A stretch of DNA of 64,000 bases from Radiobacillus deserti (lineage in GTDB: Bacteria; Bacillota; Bacilli; Bacillales; Amphibacillaceae). The notes beneath the pieces are model-generated. The model did no database searches, was not told the origin of the DNA, and worked only from the letters and a program-made list of their open reading frames with translations. Below, in pieces: positions 57,135 through 64,000 of the stretch. A program made the position numbers and the translations under genes. The stretch spans positions 2,480,001 through 2,544,000 of the forward strand of contig NZ_CP041666.1 in assembly GCF_007301515.1 (NCBI RefSeq), given 5' to 3'. Position 1 is the first letter of the stretch; every line of letters begins with the position of its first letter.

Positions 57135-59450
57135 TTATAAGTGAATAGCATATTGTGAGTCACTAGATTTTGGTATAATCTGTACCCCTTGTTTACCGGT
57201 CGACCAATGACCACTCGTCGTTTTGGCTATAGTGGAATAACCTGATAAATTAATAGAGTACGAGGAAGGCATGTCTGCCTCTACTACTATTTGTTCTCCA
57301 TCCTTTTCCATGGAGATAGAACCAACGATGTCTCCTGTAACGTTACGTATAACTGCGCTTGCCTTCTTTCTCTCCTGTAGCTCATAAACATAAAATGTTA
57401 CTTCCTCTGAATAATGATAATCTGGTCTTTCTTTGTTTTGTCCGATTGGTAAAATAGTGTGTTCTCGTACAAACAATGGAATACTCATGTAATCATGATA
57501 TTCTTGCTGCCATGTGCCACCTTCCACGACGGCTCCCGTTAGTAGATTCGTCCATTTACCATTCGGTAAATAATAGCTCGCTTCTCCCTCCTCATTAAAG
57601 ATAGGCGCAACTAATAAAGAATCACCAAGCATATATTGAAGGTCTAACATCGCGCAAGTCGGGTCTTCAGGAAACTCTAGTACCATGGCACGCATGAGCG
57701 GAATCCCAGTCTTGTTGTTATCTTTTGCTACATTCATTAGATACGGCATCAATGTATTTTTTAATTGAGCAAAAAACCGAGTAACATCTACTGCTTCCTC
57801 ATCGAAAAGCCAAGGAACCCTGTATGAAGAACTTCCATGTAAGCGACTGTGGCTTGATAACAACCCAAAGGCTAACCAACGTTTAAACAAATCTGGTGAT
57901 GCGGTATTTTCAAAACCTCCAATATCATGACTCCAATAGCCAAATCCGGATAGACAAAGCGACAACCCTCCACGTAAGCTTTCCGCCATGGATTCATAGG
58001 TGGCATAACAGTCTCCTCCCCAGTGAACAGGGAATTGCTGCCCACCAGCAGTTGAAGATCTAGCAAAAACGACGGCTTCTTCTCCCCCTTTCTTTTCTTG
58101 TAATACATCAAATACAACTTGGTTGTACTTGTACGAATAATAATTGTGCATTCGTTCTGGATCAGATCCATCCCAATAAACTACATCCGTTGGAATACGC
58201 TCTCCGAAGTCTGTTTTAAACGAATCCACTCCCATATCAATCAATGCTCTTAGCTTATCTGCATACCATTCACATGCATCCGGGTTTGAAAAGTCTACGA
58301 CTCCTTGCCCCGCTTGCCATAGATCCCATTGCCATACGTCTCCATCTGGACGTTTTAATAAATAGCCTTTACTCGCTGCTTCCGCAAACAGCTTTGATTT
58401 TTGAGCGATGTACGGGTTAATCCAAACACAGATTTTTAACCCTTTATCTTTTAATCGTTTGATCATCCCTTTTGGATCCGGGAAGTTTCGTTCATCCCAT
58501 TCGAAGTTACACCACTCCATATCCTTCATCCAAAAGCAATCAAAGTGGAAAACACTAAGAGGTAACTTTCTTTCTAGCATGCCATCCACAAAATGATTCA
58601 CCGTTTCTTCGTTGTATTCGGTCGTAAAAGAAGTCGTAAGCCATAGCCCGAAGGACCATGCTGGTGGTACAGCTGGCTTTCCGGTTAAGTCTGTGTACCT
58701 TTCCAACACTTCTTTTGGAGTTGGGCCGTTAATAAAGAAATAATCTAGCTCTTCCCCCTCCACGCTGAACTGGTTTTTAGACACAATCTCTGAACCCATT
58801 TCAAAAGCGACATGTTCCGGGTGATTAACAAACACCCCGTACCCTCTGTTACTCAAGTAGAATGGCACATTTTTATACGCTTGCTCTGTACTGGTGCCTC
58901 CATCCTTATTCCAGCTATCTACGACTTGCCCGTTTTTCACGAAAGGAGTAAATCGTTCTCCCAACCCGTAAAAGTATTCTCCAACATTTATATTTAACTG
59001 CCCTCTCATATACGTCTTGTTGTCATTTCCCCTAATCCAAGCCAGACCCTTTTGATCACTATGCGTAAGCTTTTTATCCTGATTAAAAAACTCCATCCGA
59101 AAAATATCATCTGTAGGAATTTTCAGCTTCGTTTGACCACTATAAAGCTCCCATTTATGATTATTTTGATAAATTTCTATTGCTGAAGCTTTCTGATTCA
59201 ACTTAAATTGAGGATACTTCTCCTTTCCTCCTTTAAAATGCCACGTCTGTATTCGAAAAACATTTTCCATCGGCGAGGAAATACGAATGGTAAGTAACGG
59301 TCCATCCAATGTATCCCCTCGGTGACGAATTGCTTTGCAAGGAACAAAAAGGGTGAGGGCGTCTTCCTCTTTTAGCACATCATGAACTTGATGCGGATGA
59401 TGAATCATAAATCCTTCTTTCACTAACCAATTTCCATTCGTAAATTTCAC
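57135..59450 (-). CDS. xylS: Alpha-xylosidase (GH31, YicI type)
   Basis: GH31 alpha-xylosidases remove alpha-1,6-xylose from xyloglucan oligosaccharides such as isoprimeverose. The 771-residue protein lacks a signal peptide and is thus cytoplasmic. The nucleophile is Asp414 in 'FKTDFGERIP' and the acid/base Asp480 in 'PVHWGGDCYAT'; 'FHFDCFWMKDMEWCNFEWD' matches the substrate loop of YicI and differs from alpha-glucosidases. A GTG start (59450) follows AAAGGAG. It lies 20 bases after the permease gene and 30 before GH3. Confidence 0.92.
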   Translation of the reverse strand: MKFTNGNWLVKEGFMIHHPHQVHDVLKEEDALTLFVPCKAIRHRGDTLDGPLLTIRISSPMENVFRIQTWHFKGGKEKYPQFKLNQKASAIEIYQNNHKWELYSGQTKLKIPTDDIFRMEFFNQDKKLTHSDQKGLAWIRGNDNKTYMRGQLNINVGEYFYGLGERFTPFVKNGQVVDSWNKDGGTSTEQAYKNVPFYLSNRGYGVFVNHPEHVAFEMGSEIVSKNQFSVEGEELDYFFINGPTPKEVLERYTDLTGKPAVPPAWSFGLWLTTSFTTEYNEETVNHFVDGMLERKLPLSVFHFDCFWMKDMEWCNFEWDERNFPDPKGMIKRLKDKGLKICVWINPYIAQKSKLFAEAASKGYLLKRPDGDVWQWDLWQAGQGVVDFSNPDACEWYADKLRALIDMGVDSFKTDFGERIPTDVVYWDGSDPERMHNYYSYKYNQVVFDVLQEKKGGEEAVVFARSSTAGGQQFPVHWGGDCYATYESMAESLRGGLSLCLSGFGYWSHDIGGFENTASPDLFKRWLAFGLLSSHSRLHGSSSYRVPWLFDEEAVDVTRFFAQLKNTLMPYLMNVAKDNNKTGIPLMRAMVLEFPEDPTCAMLDLQYMLGDSLLVAPIFNEEGEASYYLPNGKWTNLLTGAVVEGGTWQQEYHDYMSIPLFVREHTILPIGQNKERPDYHYSEEVTFYVYELQERKKASAVIRNVTGDIVGSISMEKDGEQIVVEADMPSSYSINLSGYSTIAKTTSGHWSTGKQGVQIIPKSSDSQYAIHL

Positions 59451-59470
59451 AACAACTACTCCTTTCGCAA

Positions 59471-60295
59471 TTAACCTTTAACAGAACCCGATGTAAGTCC
59501 ACCCACAATATGCTTTTGTGCAAACAAGAAAACGAGTAACACTGGAATGGAGGTAAGCACAATGTTGGCACTTACTAAATTCCACTGCGCACTAAACTGA
59601 CCAAAGAAATTATAAACAGCAAGAGTAACCGGCCATTTGTCCACGTCATTTAATAGATAGAGTGGCGCGGTAAACTCGTTCCATACATTCATAAAGTTTA
59701 AAACAAAGACAGTAACTAATATTGGTTTTAATAACGGCATGATAACTCTAAAGAATAAGGAGAACGCATTACATCCATCCATGACAGCCGCTTCATCTAA
59801 CTCTTTTGGAATGTTATGAACAAAGGCATAGGTGATGAATAGAGAAATGGGAATCCCCATCGCTGTATATAAAAGAATAATCCCGAACTGTGAATTAATA
59901 AGATGTAAGCTTTTCATGACACTCATGAGTGGAATGTAATTTAAGGGAAGGGTAATCCCTAGAACTAAAAAATAATAGATGAATCGATTCAGCTTTGTCG
60001 TATTCCTCGCTAGAACAAAGGCAGAAAAAGCAACAACGATTACGAGTAATAACGAGCTGACTACCGAATACAACGTACTATTAAAAAAAGATACCGCTAG
60101 ATTCCCTCGTTCAAACACGACACTGTAATTTTCAAACATCCATTTTTCCGGAAGCTTAAGAGTTAATACATTGACCTCTGCATCTGTTTTAAAGGAATTA
60201 ATAATAACGACTACAAATGGGATAAGCACAAGGAGGCTTAATATCCATGCCACTGCGTTCAATACCGTTTTTATCATGAGTTTTCGAAAACGCAT
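59471..60295 (-). CDS. Sugar ABC transporter permease (MalG/CUT1 type)
   Basis: The 274-residue protein has six membrane segments and the EAA loop 'ELDEAAVMDGCNAFSLFFRVIMPLLKP' (quoted in part), the site that holds the ATPase. It is the MalG-like half of a CUT1 importer for di- or oligosaccharides. Its start overlaps the end of the other permease gene by one base (TAATG). No ATPase gene is in the operon, so a shared MsmX-like ATPase is expected. Confidence 0.92.
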   Translation of the reverse strand: MRFRKLMIKTVLNAVAWILSLLVLIPFVVVIINSFKTDAEVNVLTLKLPEKWMFENYSVVFERGNLAVSFFNSTLYSVVSSLLLVIVVAFSAFVLARNTTKLNRFIYYFLVLGITLPLNYIPLMSVMKSLHLINSQFGIILLYTAMGIPISLFITYAFVHNIPKELDEAAVMDGCNAFSLFFRVIMPLLKPILVTVFVLNFMNVWNEFTAPLYLLNDVDKWPVTLAVYNFFGQFSAQWNLVSANIVLTSIPVLLVFLFAQKHIVGGLTSGSVKG

Positions 60296-61170
60296 TATCG
60301 TTCCACCTCACTTCTCGTCATAATTCGAATAATAAATACGGATACGACTGCCATTACGACGAATAGGACAGAGGACAAGGCACTTCCCATTCCCCAGTAT
60401 CCTTTCGCAAAGGCTTGATATACGGCGGTGTTAATAACATCGGTCGCATATCCTGGGCCACCATTTGTTAGAACATAAATAATGTCAAACACACGCATCC
60501 CATACGTAATATTTAAAACAGTTGCAATGGTGATCGTTGGCATCAGCATAGGCAGAGTAATCCGAAATAGTTTTTGAAAAAAGCCCGCTCCGTCTATTTC
60601 TGCTGCTTCATAGTAATCCTGAGGAATTGCAAGCAATCCAGCCACGAAAAGAACCATGATATACCCCATCCCTTTCCACGTATCAACAGCCATAACAGAA
60701 GGCATAGCCCAAGCCACGGATCCTAACCAGCTTTTAGCTAAGAAATCCAATCCTAGGGATTCGAGCATATTGTTAAGAAATCCATAGTTCGGATCGAGTA
60801 AGCTTTTAAAGACTAAACCGACAATTAAAAAAGAGAGTACTTGTGGGGAGAAAATAACCATTCGATGAAAGCCTGCTGCCTTTATTCCACTTACTAGTAG
60901 AATCGCAATAAATAAGCCTAATATCGTTTTAGCAATGGTAGTAAAAATCGTAAATACAAACGTATTTTTGATATACGTTAGGTACACGTCATCCCCAGCG
61001 AAAATTTCTTTATAATTGTCTAGTCCGATAAAATTTTTAACCGTACTGTAGCTATTCCAATCTGTAAAAGAATAATAAATCCCAACAATCGCAGGAACTA
61101 CGATAAAAAGCGTATAAATAATAATGGCACCTGAAGAAAAATACCACGGATATAAATTCTTAGATTTCAT
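60295..61170 (-). CDS. Sugar ABC transporter permease (MalF/CUT1 type)
   Basis: The 291-residue protein has six membrane segments, 'YSFTDWNSYSTVKNFIGLDNY' after the first, and the EAA loop 'DYYEAAEIDGAGFFQKLFRI' near 195. It pairs with the MalG-type permease. The gene follows the binding-protein gene after a hairpin that probably lowers its transcript level. Confidence 0.92.
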   Translation of the reverse strand: MKSKNLYPWYFSSGAIIIYTLFIVVPAIVGIYYSFTDWNSYSTVKNFIGLDNYKEIFAGDDVYLTYIKNTFVFTIFTTIAKTILGLFIAILLVSGIKAAGFHRMVIFSPQVLSFLIVGLVFKSLLDPNYGFLNNMLESLGLDFLAKSWLGSVAWAMPSVMAVDTWKGMGYIMVLFVAGLLAIPQDYYEAAEIDGAGFFQKLFRITLPMLMPTITIATVLNITYGMRVFDIIYVLTNGGPGYATDVINTAVYQAFAKGYWGMGSALSSVLFVVMAVVSVFIIRIMTRSEVER

Positions 61171-61221
61171 CTTAGAATGATGTCCTTTCTTCCGTTAATA
61201 GACTTCGAAGAAGATTGTTAA

Positions 61222-61262
61222 AAAGAGCAACTGACTCATCTGATTTGATTCAGTTGCTCTTT
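61222..61262 (-). terminator. Intercistronic hairpin behind the binding-protein gene
   Basis: A 13-bp stem (AAAGAGCAACTGA and complement) with a 15-base loop and a T run on the minus strand lies 7 bases past the stop codon. Such hairpins typically give the binding protein more mRNA than the permeases. Confidence 0.8.
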
Positions 61263-61268
61263 CAAGTT

Positions 61269-62576
61269 TTACTCCTCCCAAGCTGAATCGTTTAATACCT
61301 TCGCTTGTTCTGCACGACGTTTATCAATGTTCTCCAACACTTCTTCTGGTGAAAGTGACCCAGCGAACATACCTGAAATGTCTTTACCAACATCCATGAA
61401 CTGAGGATCAATATATTTGACTGCTGCCTGCATGACAGTACCTTTTTCATGTGCTTCTTCATATTCGATGTATTCTGGAGTTAGTTTGGACTCAATTTCT
61501 GGCCAACAGATGGTTAGGTTTCCTTCCCCACCATCGAAGACGCGCTGTAGATTTTCATGCTTGGTCATCCATCTAAAGAATTTCAAAATTTCTTCTTTAT
61601 GCTCAGAGTTTTTATTACCAAACATCGCAGCGGAGCCACCTGGGTTAATTCCGATTGTTTGGTTATCTCCCCATGGCATTGTAAAGAATCCCATGTTGTC
61701 CTTCATTTCCGGATAAGCATCAGATACTTCTGTTTCTGTTCCCGGAACACGTACGAACATCGCAGCCTCGCCTTTTCCAAATGCATCAATTCCAGCTTCT
61801 ACCGTATTTGATAAGAAGTTTTCTCCGAAATACCCTAGGTCAGCGAATTCTTTCATTTGTTCTAATACTTCTTTCATCCGATCGATATCCGCTACCTTCA
61901 TTTCATTATTATTTAATTTCTCATATAAGCCTGGATCTAGCTTTTCATAGTTTGGTCCTGTTTCAAATAAAGCTAATGTTTGATACCAATTACTAGCTGG
62001 CGCCATCCAGAATGGGGTTACACCAGAGTCTAAGATTTTTTGACTAATCGATTTAAATTCTTCATAGTTAGTTGGAGGTTCGATTCCTAAGTCGTTAAAA
62101 ATTTGTTTATTGTAGTAGACATACCATATTTTTGTCGGAGCATATGACACTCCGTAGACTTTATCCTGATAGCTTACAGAAGGTAAAATTTGTTCAGACA
62201 TGCGGCCAACAAATTCTTCTTCACTTAAATCAATCGCATTTTCCTCTGGGCGGACATTTGCCGGCATACTAAGCGGATCCACATCCACATTAAAAATATC
62301 AGGTGCTTCCCCAGAAGCTAACTTCGCTTTAATTAAGTCTCTCCATTGGGCATCTGGTACAATTTGAAATTCGACTCCAATACCAGTCTCCTTTTCAAAG
62401 TCCTTCGCCATTTCCTGGATGATTCCAGTTCTCGGAATTCCAGATTGATGTGTGCCAAAAGTTAACGTTACTTTGTCCCCATCCTCTCCAGACGCATCAT
62501 CCGAACTACATCCTATAAGCACAAAAGCAAATAAAATAAGAACACCGATAAAAGAAAGCGCTTTATATTTCATCAT
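61269..62576 (-). CDS. Sugar ABC transporter substrate-binding lipoprotein (CUT1 type)
   Basis: The 435-residue protein has a lipoprotein signal ('FVLIGCSSDD', Cys near 23) and the family 1 binding-protein fold: 'VTLTFGTHQSG', 'APDIFNVDVDPLS', 'WYVYYNKQIFNDLGIEPPTNYEEF' (in part), 'FGKGEAAMFVRVPG', 'GINPGGSAAMFGNK'. It captures the oligosaccharide for the two permeases. ATG 62576 is 4 bases and ATG 62573 is 7 bases past AGGAGG; the second is the better start. It heads the five-gene operon. Confidence 0.92.
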   Translation of the reverse strand: MMKYKALSFIGVLILFAFVLIGCSSDDASGEDGDKVTLTFGTHQSGIPRTGIIQEMAKDFEKETGIGVEFQIVPDAQWRDLIKAKLASGEAPDIFNVDVDPLSMPANVRPEENAIDLSEEEFVGRMSEQILPSVSYQDKVYGVSYAPTKIWYVYYNKQIFNDLGIEPPTNYEEFKSISQKILDSGVTPFWMAPASNWYQTLALFETGPNYEKLDPGLYEKLNNNEMKVADIDRMKEVLEQMKEFADLGYFGENFLSNTVEAGIDAFGKGEAAMFVRVPGTETEVSDAYPEMKDNMGFFTMPWGDNQTIGINPGGSAAMFGNKNSEHKEEILKFFRWMTKHENLQRVFDGGEGNLTICWPEIESKLTPEYIEYEEAHEKGTVMQAAVKYIDPQFMDVGKDISGMFAGSLSPEEVLENIDKRRAEQAKVLNDSAWEE

Positions 62577-62620
62577 TGAACCTCCTATAAAATTAAGATA
62601 AGATAAACTTAATAAATGAC

Positions 62621-62686
62621 ACGGTACCGTTCACACTTAAAAGAATACGCTTACATTTTATATTGCTCAATAGACGAAACCGTTCA
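62621..62686. promoter_or_regulatory. Two 13-bp direct repeats ACGRWACCGTTCA
   Basis: ACGGTACCGTTCA (62621-62633, containing the palindrome ACGGTACCGT) and ACGAAACCGTTCA (62674-62686) lie 53 bases apart, five helical turns, in the gap between the divergent sugar operon and sensor kinase gene. They are candidate sites for the response regulator or another activator of this locus. Confidence 0.5.
62642..62655 (-). promoter_or_regulatory. Possible cre (CcpA) site
   Basis: On the minus strand TGTAAGCGTATTCT fits the cre consensus TGWAARCGYTWWCA at about 12 of 14 positions. It lies between the two direct repeats, upstream of the sugar operon. Confidence 0.5.
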
Positions 62687-62733
62687 TTTCTTTGTAATTT
62701 TTCGACTACTTTATGTGTTGGTGGTGTCCTAAT

Positions 62734-64000
62734 ATGAAATGGATTCGTTTTAAAACGCTGCAGAAAAGGCTGTTCGCTTATTATTCCATATTTTTCGTGA
62801 CACTACTTACCGCTATCGCCGCCATCCTCTTTTTCTTCTATCACAATGTGACGAGAGAAAATATTATCAATAACCAAATTCAATTAAATCATGCGATTAC
62901 GAACTCGATTAACCAAGAACTAGATACACTTAACAATTTTTCTATGAATCTTGTTTATTCGAATATGGTAAGAGAGCATTTTAAAGAAAAGCTCTCGAAA
63001 GCACCCAATTCTCCTGAAAGTTATCAGGACGAGTTCTCGGAGGTTACGACCCTAATTGATGTCATATTAGCGGTTATTAGTAGTTCTCAACCAGCCAAAC
63101 AAGCTAATATTTATGATTTAAACGGCAAAATGGTTGGGGCCGGAGAATTCAATGGACAGATTATTGTCAATTTAAAGGACAGAGCTTGGTATGAGGAGAC
63201 TATGGCCTTGCATGGAAATAAATATGTAAGCCTATTAGATAACAACCAGCTTTTCTTAATGTCGCGCAGTGAAGGAAAAAAACATCTCGCCTTAACTCGA
63301 GTTTTTAAAAACCAAAATTATGTAAATCAAGGGATTGTGGAAATCCTTCAAGATGCGGATCGTTTTTTCCGTTATCCCAATGAATTACGAAGTCAAAATC
63401 CAAATCTAGAAATCTATGTGTTGAACCAAAATAATCAACAATTTTATCCATATTCCGAAGAAAGTACCGGCCAATACTATAGCAATCTCATTTCCAAACA
63501 TGATTTCCAAGATAACCAATCTTACGATGTCCATGACCCACAAGGAACTCTGAAGCTCTTATCCTATTCAACGACTGATGAAATGAACTGGAAAGTCATT
63601 GTCGTCCAAGAGAAGCTCGATGTGTTTGCTTACTTAAGCCAGCTACAAAAAATCTTTATCATCCTGTTGGCAAGCACCCTATTCGTTATCTTAATTATTT
63701 CTTACTTTGTTTCTAAACGAGTCACGAAACCACTAGAGTATCTTCGACTTAAAATAAGAGATTTAAATCCATTAGACCGCCCAAACTATCCGCCAGAAAT
63801 AGCCGAACAAACGATTAGCTCTATTGAAGAAATTGATTCCTTACATTCCACCTTCGTAAGCATGAGTGAAAAGCTGAGGAAATCAATTAATGACGTTGTG
63901 CAAGCGAGGGAAAAGGAAATGGATGCAAAGTTTCTCGCTTTACAAGCACAAATGAATCCACATTTTCTTTATAACAACCTAGCTAATATTAGTGTAATGG
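62734..64000 (+). CDS. YesM-type sensor histidine kinase (3' end outside window)
   Basis: The frame from ATG 62734 is open to the end of the window (422 residues). It has a membrane segment at about 15-38, an extracellular sensor of about 250 residues, a second membrane segment near 305-328, a HAMP region ('SKRVTKPLEYLRLKIRDLNP') and the start of the LytS/YesM kinase domain: 'DAKFLALQAQMNPHFLYNNL' with the phosphorylated His. YesM-YesN systems control sugar importers of the type encoded divergently next to it; a YesN-like regulator probably follows. Confidence 0.92.
   Translation, partial: MKWIRFKTLQKRLFAYYSIFFVTLLTAIAAILFFFYHNVTRENIINNQIQLNHAITNSINQELDTLNNFSMNLVYSNMVREHFKEKLSKAPNSPESYQDEFSEVTTLIDVILAVISSSQPAKQANIYDLNGKMVGAGEFNGQIIVNLKDRAWYEETMALHGNKYVSLLDNNQLFLMSRSEGKKHLALTRVFKNQNYVNQGIVEILQDADRFFRYPNELRSQNPNLEIYVLNQNNQQFYPYSEESTGQYYSNLISKHDFQDNQSYDVHDPQGTLKLLSYSTTDEMNWKVIVVQEKLDVFAYLSQLQKIFIILLASTLFVILIISYFVSKRVTKPLEYLRLKIRDLNPLDRPNYPPEIAEQTISSIEEIDSLHSTFVSMSEKLRKSINDVVQAREKEMDAKFLALQAQMNPHFLYNNLANISVM

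Noticed and set aside
1..64000. CRISPR array, rRNA genes, prophage, toxin-antitoxin or restriction genes
   Set aside because: No regularly spaced repeats, rRNA sequence, phage structural genes or recognisable toxin-antitoxin or methyltransferase motifs were found.

Overview
The window is a chromosomal segment of a low-GC Gram-positive bacterium of the family Bacillaceae. The evidence is the AAGGAGG-type ribosome binding sites, strong U-tailed terminators, a T-box leader, Fur/Zur/PurR/cre-type sites and many proteins recognisable as relatives of Bacillus subtilis MotAB, CwlO, GuaC, YsnE, YtaF, YdhG/Fra, YkoY and YdaJKLM. I cannot place it below family level; a halotolerant relative of Oceanobacillus, Virgibacillus or Ornithinibacillus would fit, but that is impression only.

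Layout. 1-3.9 kb: the end of thiE, the flagellar stator motAB and a tubby-like protein. 3.9-5.8 kb: a decayed IS1182-family insertion sequence beside a CwlO-type cell-wall endopeptidase. 7.4-15 kb: zinc transporter zupT, a tight pair of an ECF-like sigma factor and a divergent ClpP, a nucleoside phosphorylase and a HIT protein, a TerC protein, a TetR/membrane-protein divergon with two operators, and acetyltransferase, 2H-phosphoesterase and SDR genes. 15.3-19.8 kb: a methionine-type T-box controlling a SAM hydrolase and a complete ECF transporter (Mts type). 19.9-31.3 kb: ytaF, a MarR pair, tRNA-Ser(CGA), a MccF-like peptidase, a DUF3231 protein, a small Ser/Tyr/Arg/His-rich protein convergent with a Hanks-type kinase, an XRE regulator pair, MFS and ArsP-type permeases, and guaC. 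31.5-37.1 kb: a Fur-controlled siderophore uptake divergon with a frataxin-like iron chaperone nearby, and a frameshifted ykoY-like terC. 37.4-48.6 kb: an LCP protein, Nudix hydrolases, EamA transporters, a structured GC-rich repeat and an unusual density of broken genes, ending with a Zur-controlled zinc-binding lipoprotein. 49-54 kb: a YdaJKLM-like exopolysaccharide cluster with a degenerate GGDEF membrane protein. 54-64 kb: a xyloglucan-oligosaccharide type operon (ABC importer, alpha-xylosidase, secreted multidomain GH3) with a YesM-type sensor kinase starting divergently and running off the end.

The units most likely to work together are these: (i) the sigma factor and ClpP, where the sigma protein ends in an ssrA-like LAAA; (ii) T-box, SAM hydrolase and ECF transporter as a methionine-starvation response; (iii) the Fur divergon plus the Fra-like chaperone for iron; (iv) the exopolysaccharide synthase, hydrolase, deacetylase-like protein and putative c-di-GMP receptor; (v) the sugar importer, alpha-xylosidase and GH3 under a two-component system and CcpA. 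Broken genes are numerous: transposase, VOC protein, GGDEF fragment, terC, DUF5316 protein, Nudix protein, GNAT protein, a small membrane protein and a TIGR03943 protein. Several breaks are single-base changes in A/T runs, so either recent decay or homopolymer sequencing errors must be considered.
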